Positions 1 through 12,753 of a stretch of 64,000 bases of DNA are shown here, piece after piece. Below the pieces are notes generated by a model, which was not told the DNA's origin, made no database searches, and saw nothing but the letters and a program-made list of their open reading frames with translations. The position numbers were made by a program, and so were the translations under genes. The DNA comes from Coprinus comatus (lineage: Eukaryota > Basidiomycota > Agaricomycetes > Agaricales > Agaricaceae), in the NCBI GenBank assembly GCA_034638255.1, contig JAWPGT010000017.1, positions 186,001-250,000 on the forward strand, written 5' to 3'. Each line of letters begins with the position of its first letter. Position 1 is the stretch's first letter.

Positions 1-1
1 T

Positions 2-1518
2 ATCTCTGCCAACGAACCCTATGACAAGTTCGGGGACATTTATAACATCAGCCGTGTTCTGCGCCATGACGATACCTTCGACGCAGAAGCTTATGCCCAA
101 TACTCTCCTCTCTATCTCCCAGCCACGTATGCAATGACGTACTTGCTTGCTTTTGCGCTCAGTACATGTGTTATTGTGCATACGATGTTGTATCACGGAA
201 CGACATTGTTGAATGGGTTCAAGAAGATGAGGGTTGAGACAGATGATATACACGCTAAGCTGATGAGGAATTATCCTGAGGTCCCTGATTGGTGGTATGC
301 AAGCAGTTTCTGTGTATTCTTTAGTTTGGCGGTTATTGCAGTTGAGGTAAGCGTTCAAGTGCTTTTTTTTTTACACCTAGGACAATATCTCACAATACAT
401 TCAGGTATGGGAAACAAATGTACCGATTTGGGCTCTGATTCTCTCCGTGATACTACCCGTTATCTATATTCTTCCGTCTGGATTCATCTATGCGATGACG
501 GGCCAAGGCATCACGCTTAATATTCTCGCACAAATCATTCCTGGAACCCTTCTCCCTGGAAACCCACTTGCGAACATGATTTTCAAGGCATATTCAGTCC
601 AAACCCTAACGGAGGCTACCTCGTTCACTCAGGATCTGAAATTGGGGCACTATGTCAAAGTACCCCCTAGGGCAACATTTTTGGGTATGTTTCAAGCTTG
701 ACTTAGCCCTAAGGGCTTGTGGCTGACATGATATCATCAAGTGCAAATGATCGCTACAACGTTGGCTGCATTTATTCAAGTAGGAGTTAAGACTTGGATT
801 TTCAGCAATGTTCCGGATATTTGTGATTCTGAACAAAAGAGTCAGTTGACGTGTCCACATAATCAGGTATTCTTTACTGCTTCTGCCGTTTGGTGTGTTA
901 CTTGTTTAATTTTGATTAAAAATATTACTAACATAAATCCTACATAGGGGTTTGATTGGTCCCAGTCGTCAATTTGGAAAAGGTTCAATATATCACCCAC
1001 ACTTGTACGCCATGATTGTGGGTGCCATTCTGCCTATACCATTCTGGTTGTGGCAGAGAAGATATCCGAATTCGTGGATCAAATGGGTTAGCACACCGGT
1101 TATTTTGAACGGTGTTTCAAATATTCCGCCTGCTACGGGAATCAATTATTCGAGTTGGTTTGCGGTTGGGTTTATCTTCCAATATTGGATTAGAAAGAAG
1201 AACTTTGCTTGGTGGAGTAAATTCAATTATGTGGCTAGTGCGGCACTTGATAGTGGTGAGTTCTTTTTTTAGATTTTAAAAATTTTGAGTGGGTTGTTAA
1301 CGACGTGTTTTTGCAGGGACTGTTATTTCCTTGATATTTATTTTCTTCTCATTACAAGCGCCAAAAGGTGGAATTATATTGAGGTGGTGGGGCAATTCGG
1401 TGCATCGAAACAGTATGTTTTTTCGGCAGATGCATTACGATATTCTAAATTTTTTTTCCTAGCTGCGGATTGGACGAGAACGCCTTGGTTACCCATTCCT
1501 GAAGACGGTATCTCATAG
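2..1518 (+). CDS. Oligopeptide transporter (OPT family), 3' part
   Basis: C-terminal part of a plasma-membrane proton-coupled oligopeptide transporter; the 5' end lies outside the window. Six exons fit one frame: 2-346, 405-684, 742-892, 948-1255, 1317-1412 and 1463-1518, all with GT-AG introns of 50-61 nt. Family features are visible in order: a segment ending EPYDKFGDIYNISRVL, a cytoplasmic loop with FKKMRVETDDIHAKLM, hydrophobic helices, the stretch GQGITLNILAQIIPGTLLPG followed by NMIFKAY, and GLIGPSRQFGKGSIY after the fourth exon join. The acidic and aromatic tail (DWTRTPWLPIPEDGIS) ends at TAG 1516-1518. The spliced product reads without stops, so the gene appears functional. Substrate (tetra/pentapeptides, or glutathione in some members) cannot be told from this part. 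Confidence 0.9.
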
Positions 1519-4500
1519 CGGCTTCAAGTTTAAGGCCTGATTATTTCCCCCAAGAACAAGAATCGAATTATTACCCACGTTGTATTTTACTCCCCTCAAG
1601 ATTTTTTCTAGCTCTCAAGTTCATTTATGATACCAACATCAACATACCGATAATAATTTTCATACCTTTCCCCAAGTCCTATCTGCGATTCCTCATTCAT
1701 ACATCCGTCTTCATACAACCCATACAATTCACAACCTCAACACATACAAGTAAAAATGTGACGACGAGATAAAGATTCAAACAGACTCAAGTTCCCGAGG
1801 GTTTTTGGTTTAAAAAAATAAATATCAGGTGTAGTTGCTGGCGTACTCTTACAATTACAAAACAAAACAAGAAAACACCAAAGCATCGAATCGAAACACC
1901 GCCGCATTCATCCCAACCCGACATCTCTTAAAACATCTTTGTTGATTTATGTCGTTTGTCTCCCCTCTTTGTTCCGCCTACCCCCTCCTATTTACCCACT
2001 ACTATCAATTTTGCCTCAAATGTTTGTTCCTCGAGTCCAGTTTTTACTTTATTTTACACCTTTTTGGTTTTGGTTTGAAGCGAACTTGAACCCCTTCATT
2101 ATTCAATCTCTCATTCTGAAGGACCTCGTTTTTCTGTTTTTGGGCGTTGCGGTTTCGTGTTGTTTTATGTTTCTTTGGTTCCCTGGTTCACCTGATTTAC
2201 ATTTTTTTTCTCTACCTCAATTTTTTTTTAGCAGACGAGTATTATCAAAGCAACACCCTCTTTTTTCCGAGTCTTTTGATCTTTTCCCTCTCGTTATATT
2301 CTCGATTCTCCATATATTGATATATTTTTGTCATGGTTTTCTATAGATCTTAACTACTTAGTGTCAATTCAATTTTTTATAAACCATAAATTGCTGCGCG
2401 ACGAATGTTTGAATGTTTTGGGCGTTGAGATGTGGCTGAGTGTAGTGAAAGCCAAGAGAAGACTCAGTATCAATGATCCTTGGTACCCAACGTCAACTGC
2501 GGACGAGGCTCTACTGAGACGGCTCGAGACGGACACCGACTCATATGCACCGTAAATTAAAATCAACTGAGGCTATGCAACCTCCTTGAATTAGCTTGAA
2601 CATTGAACGATCCTTGTGTCCATTGTCCGTCCGATGTGCATGCACACGTTTTATCTTATATATAGATTCGAACTTTGAGCTTGAACTTGTTGTACTCAAC
2701 CTTCCGCGATCTTTACGATCAAAATCAGAATCCCTCTTGATCAGCTAACATTTACGCGGGAACTTAAGTACATATACTGACTACCAGAAATCAAAAAAAA
2801 ATTGGTCCCCTCTATACTACCTCACTCTTGGGCACCTGAAGGTTTCGGTATGTGTAGGTGTACTTGTGTTTTACCATGAAGATGAACGCCGCTGCGCCAC
2901 GCCCTTGATTTTCCTTTTGGCTTCCCCCTCGGTTTCCGTTTGAGTTTTTGGGTTGAACTCTTTTAGGCTTAGTTTTTTTTTTGTTTTCACTAGGTTGTCT
3001 TGAATTCAATGGGTAGGGTTTGATGGAAGGATGGAAGATGGGAAGATACCATTTAATGACTAAGAACCCTCAGAAAAGGAGATGGTTCGTCACCCGACTT
3101 ACTCACTACCAATCATGGATGGCTATGGTTCGGCTCGGTTCTCCGTGGCATTCAAATATCCATTTGGATTCTTTTCTGGAAGACTGGAATACACACATCA
3201 TAGTACATTATCGTGGAAAAAGTGGAGTGGGGAATGGGAAGCGTATTGCAGACTTATTACATACATACATGTCTATCGTAGTTGTGATGGGCAGGGGAGT
3301 TAAAGAGAGAATCGGAGAGAGAAGGTTCGATGTGTTCCGGCCATGTTCCGGCGGCGTTGTCCTCTTCATAGTAAAGTGATCGCGAGATGGATATTTGAAT
3401 TCCATGTTGCTGACCAACTGGAATATACTAACAAGTTCTCTACTTCAAGTGGATATACTACTATGTATATGTTCCTCCACCTTTCCAGGTTCGGTTTAGT
3501 GAGAGTGGTTTTATTTGGAAAGTTTACTTCTAGCTGTAGTATTAAGGACCGCTTCGCAGGGTAAATCATACATGATGACACAACCAGCTGCCTCGAGTAT
3601 ACAACAGTACACACCAATGAAATCTGCAAATTACTCATCATTGCGACTTACTACATGTACTAAACATATGCAGTAAACCCTCATGGATATGATATCGATT
3701 AAGTAGTGGAGAGCGTATTTAGAACTTCTGGGTCAGAACGAGGAATGAAAAAGAGAAGAAAAAGATAACTCTTTTGCATCCGGTTACACTAGTGTTTCGC
3801 CAAGACCCAGTAGGGCCCTACAAGGCGTCAAAGAGGGTGCAAAAAATGACTTCATGTACCAAGGTAAAAGGTAACAGGATTTTCCTCGGCCCCAGCATGA
3901 TAAAACGAGTTAAAGAATGTTGAGAAGTTGTTGGTATTCCAAGAGCCTTGAGGCTAGAATTGTTGAATTGGGTAAAGAGTGAAATTAACTGGCGTTCATT
4001 TGCCAAGATTTGGAACTAAATTTGTCTTAAGTATTCCCACCATCCCCATAAGTGGGTTTGCGGTGGGTTTTTGTATATTTTTTTCTTCCTATGTACAGCA
4101 TCACATAAGTACTATCATGAGTCGGTGACATATATCCGGAGCAGAGTAAGTTCACCTCAGAAGTGCTTGTTTAGAATTTGTGAGTGATCATGAGTGATAT
4201 GATACAGGCTTGGCATATGCTACTGCCAGTGCTGTATCATATTTTACATGACTACGCTTATTTCAAGCTTGATATCGTCAGTATTACCACTGAGCAGGCA
4301 CCTACCTCCGCTGGTGTTTCAATTGACTATATTAATTGGTAAATGAAATCCTGGCAACCGGTTCGTTTCATCTTCGCATTAATTTAATCAATAAAGTAAG
4401 GGGTACACACTGGATGGAGGAACTTCTGGAGGCCTCAAGGTATACTTGCGCATTGATTGCAGCCTGGACTATTCAACTTTTGTAATGATACCGTCTTACT

Positions 4501-5565
4501 AAGGCAACGAGGACATTCACATGTACAAATGATGATTTGTTGAAGACAGATCAATGGTTCAAATGTTTATATGTGCTAGCCAAAACTGCGCTAGGTATCG
4601 TTGAGCACATTTGTTGCTCACTAATAAACTGTCTGGTATACATTAGTAACCATTTTTTCTTGTTTGTCTTCCATTCCCTCTAAGCCTTTTTCAAAATATC
4701 TCCGAACAAAGTGGCACTGTCGTTTTTAGCGTGTTAAAAGCCTCCAAAGTAACACACCAAAGGCTTATACAAACGAAGCCATGCTTCCGAAAGGTAGAAT
4801 ATCGAGGCAGCCCGGATTTAGGCGCCGTAAGCATATTACCGAGGCAGTCCTCCTTGGCGAAGGGTTCATCGAAGCAACCATCACCGCGTCCATGTGGTAC
4901 ACCCATTCATGGTTCGCCAATCCCTTCAATACTAACTTTCAAATCAGTTCAGCTCACTCGTGTAGATTTAGACTGGTTCTCCGCTATGTCCGGTGCACGA
5001 GAGAGAAAAAACACTCTTTTTTCCCAAGGCGGGCAACTGTGAAAATTGGCGTATCCTATGTATTTTCAAAGGAGTTTCTCGGCTCCGGGATATATGTCTA
5101 ATTTTTTCAAAGACAGGTTTTATGGAACGATCACATTATCTCTGTTCGGGCCAGTTGTTGTTGGGGATATAAAATAGCACCCAACCAAATGTCATCGATC
5201 GATACTACAGGGTAAACGATGTCAACAGTCAGCCGTCTTACTTCCTTTTCCTTATCGCTCGCTACGAAGGACCACGAGAAGAGGATGTAGTATCGCCTAA
5301 TATCCAAAGGGACTCAGAGAAGTAGCTTGAATCATAAATTTTCTTCATCCAGGATCATCTTTGATGTGACTCGTGAGGCATAAAGTTCACAAATAAGCTG
5401 GTTCGAACCTGTAAATCATTTTCGTGAACTCAGATTATGTTTACCTGAAGCGTGCTATTTTTGTACCAGAACATAGGTGTTTGCTTTCCAATAATATTCC
5501 AGGGATTGGCAACGGACAGTGATAGCTGACAGAACAAATCATTTTCACTACATAACTCAGCAGCC
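1519..5565. other. Long intergenic stretch, no supported gene
   Basis: About 4 kb between the transporter and the aminopeptidase. It begins with the presumed 3' UTR of the transporter, then a strongly pyrimidine-rich tract near 1930-2330. Short open frames occur (for example 1939-2346, 3020-3379, 4731-5042), but none has a recognisable domain, a plausible exon structure or fungal-like composition. I see no transposase, reverse transcriptase, terminal repeat or tRNA. Confidence 0.5.
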
Positions 5566-7850
5566 TCAACTGTACTCCCTTCTGGACATCTGAAGAAGTC
5601 GCTTTACCACATCTTTAGAATCGTCGCGGATCCCATCATGGTAAAGTTGATTCGTTATGTATTGCTCGGTGTTTTTTATACTTGCCGCCGTGGCCTGTGC
5701 AAGGTTGAAGTCAACATACCTAGTGGTTAAAAGTTATAATCAGTAAATGATGATCATTTGATAAGAAGTATCAAGATGAGTAACAAACATGTCATCAAAG
5801 TACCTGAATATTCGTAGAAATATCAGAATCAGTCAAAAAAAAAAAGTTGAAGGTTGCGAGGGTAATCAAAAGCACTCACGTCACCGCGGATACCTTGATA
5901 GTATTCTCTGACAATTTTTTCACGGTCGTAGAGCGTAGGCCAATTATTATCATGTGCTAGGATTTCTGCAGCTCTTTTCCAAGGACGTAGGTTGGAATAG
6001 TCATCAAACATGCTCGGAAATATCTATAACCCAAGGAGTTAGAGATAAGAGACATATCATCATAAGTTATTGATAAGCTTTACCATTTCTCCCATGAAGT
6101 ATAAGGGCTCACTGTCAGCCAATCCCTTTACATGGTTCCAAGAAAGCTGAGAGCATTTTTCTATCGCTTTCTGAGCGGACCATCTCGGAGCAATACTAAA
6201 GAACCCTTCAAAAAAGATCCATATCGGACGTTCGGACAAAGTTACCCATTGCAATAAATTGGTTCGTGAAGTATGGCATAAAGAGGATTTCCATCCATAG
6301 ATTGACTTTGTTGGATTGATTGAAGTGTCTTGTAGCCTATCTTACCGATAGTTTCAAGCTCCCTTGATGCTCGGAATACGAGCTCTTTGAGAAGGGAATG
6401 AGTAAGCTAATATACAATAGGTTTTATTTGGCTTACGGTGTAATTTATCAATCCCCCCTGAGAATTAGTTGGAGTTAGACAATGATACAACTAACAATCA
6501 TGAGTTCTCACCGTTCATTCCCAAACCCAAGCCAAGTTGCTGCCATCTGCTAGGTGTCAGCGTTCCGCCATCGGGGAAAATCACTTCATTAGAGTCCAGA
6601 TAAGATACAATACTTCGAACCTGATAAGATATCAGAGGCACTAATGACTCATAAATCTGAGGTAGTATACTCTTGCGATATCTTGTGGATATTTCGTATA
6701 ATATATTTTATTTCTCTTGACTCACGCGCGCTAGAGAGTCGTCAGTATGAGATTTTGACTTTGTACCAGACGAGGAGCTCACGAAGAAGTGCCGCATATA
6801 CTTCATCTGGACCATCCACCAAAGGCATAAGCCCACCAGTAAGGAAGGCTTCTTTTATACCTTCACTAAAGAAGGAGAGGTATGTGACAGCACAGAATCC
6901 GCCAAAGCTTTGGCCTAACAACGTCCACTTGCGATCCTCTTCCTTTTCCTTATATCCCAAAATAATTTGTCGAATAGCTTCACAATCTCTAACTGATGAT
7001 GTAGTTGAATAAAAAAAATCATGAACTTCATGAGTGAACCTCAGCTTCTTTCGTGATGATGAACCAACCGATATTGTCAGCACGGAAATGCTTTAAATAG
7101 TTGGCAATTTCCTGGTCTGTCTTGACATGTGGTGGAAGCGTGTCAGGAGTAAGCGGTGTACTCAATCCGGTGCCTCGTTGATCAAGCCAGAGAATCTGAA
7201 TGAATGAATGAATACATGCACCGGACACGCACACCATTCAAATTAATTTCGATGGTTCCTGTAATTCAATGACAAGGCACGAACTTGATATCCTTCTGTA
7301 TAAAGCTGTCAATAGATGTCATCATTGAAACTGTCAGGGGGATTTCTAGGTGTACAAATATAACCGAATCATACACGCACTTCTGCTGCGTAACTCGAGT
7401 TCTTTTGTAGCTCGACTTCGGATCCTGGACCTCCTACATACACATGAATGAATTGAGTAAACCCCTCCATTGTTTATGTGCCTCGTTGATCGATAATCCT
7501 GATTCTCACCTTGCAAGAATAGAACTGACCCTCGGTTTTAAGTCCAAAATCCATGATCGGGGTGCATAGTATTATCATTAAAAAAGCGTACCAAATGGAA
7601 GTTTATCCTCTTCTTCTTTGGTTTTAGCTTTAGCTTTAGGGATTGTTTGCCTCGCAAAGACTACGATCTTCTCCCCTGAAGGATTAGAATAGTCAAGAGG
7701 AACTCGAAAGAATCTCTCTACGACTTTTAGACCCTCTGACAAAAATCATGATCATGTTAGGCAATTGTGTGATTTGTGAACTTGTACATCGTTTCAAAAC
7801 ACACCCTTGATCGTGTATGTCTCGTGTTCTTGGGTTATTTCTGTTGCCAT
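5566..7850 (-). CDS. Prolyl aminopeptidase / alpha-beta hydrolase (peptidase S33)
   Basis: Probable cytosolic prolyl aminopeptidase, which removes N-terminal proline from peptides. Read on the minus strand from ATG 7850 (MATEITQEHETYTIKG) to TGA at 5566-5568 (ending LLQMSRREYS), through many short introns. Recognisable pieces in order: FFRVPLDYSNPSGEKIVVFAR, an oxyanion-hole region with LFLQGGPGSEV, ILWLDQRGTGLSTPLTPDTL, the nucleophile elbow LLGQSFGGF with the predicted catalytic Ser at about 6915, and the cap region ending with GIRGDVSAF. The GGPG and LDQRGTG blocks are typical of family S33 proline iminopeptidases. I see no signal peptide. Exact internal splice sites were only partly worked out. 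Another S33 aminopeptidase or a related hydrolase is the main alternative. Confidence 0.82.
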
Positions 7851-8978
7851 ATTTCAGAAGAGACCAAGTGTAGATTCAATGTGATAATGCGATAACAAGC
7901 AGTGGCTGAATAATCGTGGATTGATCAATATCGAGACCCGAATTGGGCTGTAGTTGTTTGTGATAAAAATGGATTCGATGACTCTACTCACTGGCAAAAC
8001 CGGTTCAGAATTTTCAACGAGTGCTAGAGATCCGGATCACCCTAATAGCTCAGAAAAAAATGGATGATGAAATACGTAGGGGGTAATATTAAAATGATGT
8101 CATCAAGTCAATTCAAAGATCCTATATCCTATTATTTTATTCCCCTCTCGACATTTGAAAAAAAAAAGGGCTGTCTCTGCCTCATGGTCAAAGCCGACGC
8201 ATCTGAACTGGGGAGGAGCTACCAACGCTACCTGTGCCCATAGTTAAAGTAACCGTTTAATTGTTCATGGCAATCATCTCCGTGAAATATGGTCTCGCTT
8301 TCAATTTCGACAGTGATGTCAGGAAACTGATTCTTGTCTTAGCCCCTTAACACCTCCAAGATAGATTCTACTCGGATATCGCAATGAATATAGAAATAAC
8401 ACAAGTACTAGGTGCTCAGTTAAGTGTTACATTTGACTATGGATATGGACTCACCATAAATTCCATCAATAATCCCCCCCTGGAAATTAGTGCAGTGATA
8501 ATATTTAAGCTTTACAGCTTCGACTTCTAGACTCACCACTCTGTACCTAGCACTCCTTAAGATTAGTACCAGATCGTTACTATCTATAATTAATTGTAAT
8601 TGTCAACTATATTCAGTGGCAGGGCCACCATCATTAGAATTTCGCCTCGAGGTACGCCACAGCCCTAGAATATAAGTAGATTGGGGTTCAGGTCCCAGAA
8701 TTAGTGGTCTGGAGATCACGTTTACTTTTTGTGGAGGACTGGTCGGGTTTCGAGGAAATATACTGAGTGTTGTGCATTTTCAGGGTTCAAGTTTCAAGTT
8801 TCTTAGCGTCACATTTCAGTAGATCTAACGGATTCATTCGTGGGGCTAACACCTAATATCAACTAATTGAAAATACAATATCAACATATCATAAGCTCTA
8901 TACACCACATAAGAAAAAGAAAAATACCAAATGAACCCCAAAGTTGAAACACCCAAAACCAAAGTTAAAAGATCCACA
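7851..8978. other. Intergenic region, nothing recognised
   Basis: Region between the start of the aminopeptidase and the 3' end of the sulfhydryl oxidase, both on the minus strand. It should contain the aminopeptidase promoter. No coding exon, RNA gene or repeat could be supported. Confidence 0.45.
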
Positions 8979-10074
8979 TCAACGCCCACCCTTTATAAGA
9001 TCTGCTCCTGTAAGTTCGTCTTTTGCTGGATCACGTTCAAGGTCTACGAGTTCAGAATCGGAACTGTTTGTCGTAGGTGCGGGTGGAGGTGTGGTGGTAG
9101 AATTTAAATTCAATGGTGCATCACCACATCCACAATCATATTCAGCATCTAAATTAGCACAGTCGAAATCTGGTTTCTTTAATCGTTTGTTAACTTGATT
9201 ATGGACGGAACATAACCTATATATTTTTGGGTTGGATTTTAGATTAGTTTTGTGTTTTTTTTTTGTTGTTATGTTTTTGTATCATACCATAATGAAGCTG
9301 ATCGTCTTGAAGAAGTCTAGTAAAAAAGAGAGGATCAGCGGAGTGTATGGATGACATTGGGTGAGTAGTGTAGTGCATACCTGAGGAGGAAATTTCTTGA
9401 GTAATTGTTGGAATTCTGTTGCACATTCTCCACAAGGGTATAATCGAGATGTTAAACGAATATATGAATCCAAAGCATGACGTTCATCTTCCGTTGGATC
9501 CTAAAAAATGAAATTACAATAGTTACTGGGAAATGAACTAAATATAAAACGAACCTCGGGAAATCGGAGAGTAACTGTATGCCTGTATGTGATTTATTAT
9601 TAGTATTTCGCAATTTCAGTTATGCCGTCGAGTAAGGGTTCATACAGAAGTTTCCATGTCGCTCGTCCCAGCGCTGCCCTAAAATCGTTCAGAATTAACA
9701 TTCGCGCTCTTTAGCAATGAGGGAAAAAAAAAAAGAAACTCACTTGGCAGTTTCGTTTCCTAACTTTGGCATAATGACACCTCCTTCCACACCTACTATA
9801 GGTACTGCATCCTTAAACTCTGGTTTTGATTGTGATGATGAGTTTCCTTGATCCGTATTCAAATGCCAACTCTTCTCAACACCTCCTTCACCAAAGAGTT
9901 GACCTGAAGCTTGGTCTACATATGCTCGTGATGGTTCATGTAGCATTGCCAGCATGGTCAGAATAAACTAGGATTGTGCATAAGTGGTGGTTTTATAATG
10001 TAGGCTTTAGAGTATAGACGTACTATTGCGAATATTATGATGAGAAAAGATTTAGCAAATCGAGATATATACAT
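8979..10074 (-). CDS. FAD-linked sulfhydryl oxidase, Erv2-like
   Basis: Erv/ALR-family thiol oxidase of about 235 residues that forms disulfides using FAD and oxygen. The chosen ATG at 10074 starts a hydrophobic N-terminus (MYISRFAKSFLIIIFAI joined to FILTMLAML), which looks like a signal anchor and argues for the ER-type Erv2 rather than mitochondrial Erv1. The FAD-domain start ALGRATWKLLHTVTLRFPE appears after an intron whose acceptor was chosen to restore LHT. It is followed by SYIRLTSRLYPCGECATEFQ with the active CxxC (CGEC) and by ASLWLCSVHNQVN, the conserved W..VHN.VN motif. The tail has a CGCG element near DAEYDCGCGDAP, possibly a shuttle cysteine pair. TGA is at 8979-8981. At least six exons. 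Divergent from LSM4 across 331 bp. Confidence 0.9.
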
Positions 10075-10405
10075 GACGAGTGTTAGTGCAAATGAGAAGC
10101 AACGGAATCAAATTAGTTAGTAGTGGTGCTTGTGTTTGTTTGGCTCGTGCACTTAAATTAGAACAGGTAATCTTGAATATCTGAGATCTCAAGTTTGTGA
10201 GTAGCTGCTCTCTTGGGATCCTCTCTAGGACTCTAGGAGGTATTGTAAAGTGTTTATATATCTTTATATTCCGTGATGCTATAGACTCTTTAAGGGGTAT
10301 TTGTTGAACGAAGAGCAGAGGGATAGGCGTGGGAATATAGTGACCATGTCGATCACGAATGTCTGCAGCAACGACAGACTCAACTAAATTACCATTACCC
10401 CCACC
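10075..10405. promoter_or_regulatory. Shared intergenic promoter region, ERV2-like / LSM4
   Basis: The 331 bp between two divergent start codons must contain the promoters of both genes. No unambiguous TATA box stands out; both flanking genes are housekeeping in kind. This is an inference from gene layout, not from a recognised motif. Confidence 0.4.
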
Positions 10406-11198
10406 ATGGTCAGTAATCTAATACTCTTCAGAAAAGCATAACTTCTGATGAATGACCACGTATACAGCTCCCTCTATCCCTCCTAACGGCTGCCCAAAAC
10501 AAACCAATGGTCTGTCTTGTCATTCAGCCATACAATCAAAAGTCAATCTAACTATTGTGTGTGGTGAATTGTAGTTGGTAGAACTCAAGAACGGAGAAAC
10601 GTTCAATGGACATTTGGTCAATTGCGATAACTTTATGAACATTACTCTACGAGAGGTCTATCAAACAAGCGCGGATGGAGAGAAGTTCTGGAAATTGAAG
10701 GAATGTTACATTCGAGGCAGTACGGTATGTCTTTTCAGCATGATTACACTTTATAACCATTCCAACAAATACGTTCTGAATATCGCCATCATTGTATTCT
10801 CTCCGCATCTTCGACTTTCTACGAAACTAAACATCATCAAGAGCTGATCCTCGTCTTTTTTCCTAGATCAAATATCTACGAGTTCCAGATACCCTTCTCG
10901 ACCAAGTGAAAGAAGAGCAGAACAGGGCACGCGAGGCTAATAGGAACACTCGTGGTGGACATGGACATCCTGGTATGAACAGAGGAGGTACGTCACTGAC
11001 AGGATCACTCAAAATGTCTTCTGGCTAATTAACTAATGATAATCGTTTCAGGAGGTCGCGGTGCGCCACCACGAGGTACATCCTTATCTTCATACCCAAC
11101 ATCAGTTCGAATTCTAAAACTAATGCCTTCTAGGTGGTCGTGGTGGAGGTCGTGGTGGTCCTCTACGCGGTGGTCGCGGACGCGGACGTGGACTATAG
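10406..11198 (+). CDS. LSM4: U6 snRNA-associated Sm-like protein LSm4
   Basis: Subunit of the LSm2-8 (U6 snRNP) and LSm1-7 (mRNA decapping) rings. Six exons fit: 10406-10408, 10468-10509, 10575-10724, 10867-10987, 11052-11075 and 11134-11198. The first coding exon is only the ATG, spliced to [14 protein letters not shown], which reproduces the canonical LSm4 N-terminus. The Sm1 motif follows ([19 protein letters not shown]), then FMNITLREV, and the Sm2 motif is IRGSTIKYLRVP. The C-terminus is an RGG-rich tail ([17 protein letters not shown] and on), usual for LSm4 and linked to P-body assembly. Length is about 135 residues. Stop TAG is at 11196-11198. A start in the third exon would lose the first Sm strand, so the one-codon exon is preferred. 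Confidence 0.95.
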
Positions 11199-12042
11199 CA
11201 ATAGCATTGCCATTCAAATTCAAGTTGACTCGAATCGAAATCAACCTTGGTTAGGGTTTTGCACGCTATTTTAGAAGTCAATATAGAAACCTCTCCATTG
11301 TCGTTAAGGGGAGATATCGGGAAATGCTAGAAATCAGGGAGGTTCCATTTTGACGGAGATGGGGGATTCACTACTTGGTACTCGGATTGTGAGCTTTCTG
11401 TTATACATCATCTAATCGTTACCGGTGTCATCGACATATACTTGTTTTCTTTCCAATGATACTGCGATTTGTATATCACAGATTGTCTACTTTCAGGCTG
11501 CGCTCTGACTCCAAAACCATCGTTCTTTTTTTACACACCGGGATTCGCACTGCTTTGGCTACTGCCAATCGCTTGGGGCGTCGAAAGTTTTTTTTTACTG
11601 GAGCTGGTATCCGCGTGTCATCACTATTGTAACGTTGGCTATCCCAAAGCAGAATGAATTGACACTGACTAAAGTCCATCACCTCTTCTCTTCAAAGAAT
11701 TTGATTCCCTGTACTGCTGAACAAGGTATCCACCGTATCGACGGCAATTCACCGCGGGAGAACAACACGAACTTTTCGTGTATAACAGCGACTGATAGGA
11801 GAAAACTGCTGCGGTGGATAAATCATTTACTCTGAGTGCAGTGAGAAGATATAATGGATTACATTGCGTTCTAAAAACAACTTTGTGTATTGACGTTTCA
11901 AATAGAAGATCCAGGTTGCCTCCACTACTTCCGCTCTACCCGTTGAATTACACAAAGATCAAATCAGAGTACAGACAATGATAGGCGATAATATGGGCGG
12001 ATGTATATATACCAATTGACTTTTCTTTCGTTGGGGGGTTCA
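11199..12042. other. Intergenic region with an imperfect tRNA-like hairpin
   Basis: No coding exon is supported. The only structured element noticed is an inverted repeat at 11881-11957 (ctttgtgta at 11881, complemented by tacacaaag ending at 11957). Its minus-strand interior reads TTCAACGGGTAGAGC, resembling a tRNA A box. It lacks a proper T arm, so it is not called as a tRNA gene. Confidence 0.4.
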
Positions 12043-12546
12043 ATGAACGCCAACCCCATACCTATAGTGACATGGCAAACAATGACACTTCTATGTCTAA
12101 CTCTCCTCTGCTCTTCAGCAGATCTCGCACTATCACTTGTTAACATTGGATACACATCATTCTTCCTAGGACTTGTAGCGTCAAGTCTAGCTGTTATACA
12201 TCTTACAACTCAACTCGTTACGATTTTTTTTATCCGAGGAAGAAAGCCGGATGAATTACGGTTACCAACTCCATCGAAAATGTTAAATATTTGCATTAGT
12301 GTGGTGTTGGTGTTGGTGTTTTTTGCGGCCTTTGCTATTACGATGGTTGTTGAGAGGACAAGATATTTTGGAGTTGTGAGTAGGAGTAGAGTTGTAATTG
12401 TGGATGGGGTAATGGAGGTGGTTTGTGCTTGTGGATTATTGGGACTTGCGGTTGTTGGTGTGATAGAAAGAAGAAAATATTCGCCGAAGTTATTGCAACT
12501 CGAGACAGAGATAAGGAGGAATATTAATATAAATGCATACCGGTAA
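12043..12546 (+). CDS. Small four-helix membrane protein, unknown function
   Basis: Intronless frame of about 168 residues from ATG 12043 (MNANPIPIVTWQ) to TAA 12544-12546. An in-frame ATG at 12001 would add 14 residues. Four hydrophobic segments are visible: around MTLLCLTLLCSSADLALSLV, FFLGLVASSLAVIHLTTQLV, ICISVVLVLVFFAAFAITMV and VVCACGLLGLAVVGVI. A short basic loop (RGRKPDELRLPTPSK) separates the second and third. The tail is charged. This layout recalls MARVEL-type or similar small fungal membrane proteins, but no diagnostic motif is present and I do not assign a family. Confidence 0.6.
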   Translation: MNANPIPIVTWQTMTLLCLTLLCSSADLALSLVNIGYTSFFLGLVASSLAVIHLTTQLVTIFFIRGRKPDELRLPTPSKMLNICISVVLVLVFFAAFAITMVVERTRYFGVVSRSRVVIVDGVMEVVCACGLLGLAVVGVIERRKYSPKLLQLETEIRRNININAYR

Positions 12547-12753
12547 TTATCCTTAGACTCAGCAAAGACTTAGAGAATCGTAATCAATGTATTATAGCAA
12601 GTGATCGTAACATATGGGATTTTCGGGTAGATAAGATTAGATAAAACGATCGAGTCAGATCTTTGTATAGATAACAAACACCCAATCTTAACGCTCAGTC
12701 TTAACCATTACTAGTCACACTACTTATCTGCTGGCACCGCCAACACACTCTAA

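Noticed and set aside
1939..2346. 135-residue open frame, plus strand
   Set aside because: Composition is Phe/Leu/Pro repetitive because the DNA is a pyrimidine-rich tract; there is no domain and no intron structure. More likely untranslated or promoter sequence.
5395..5415. Second B-box-like ggttcgaacc on the plus strand
   Set aside because: The match is palindromic, and no D arm, anticodon arm or acceptor pairing is found at tRNA spacing.
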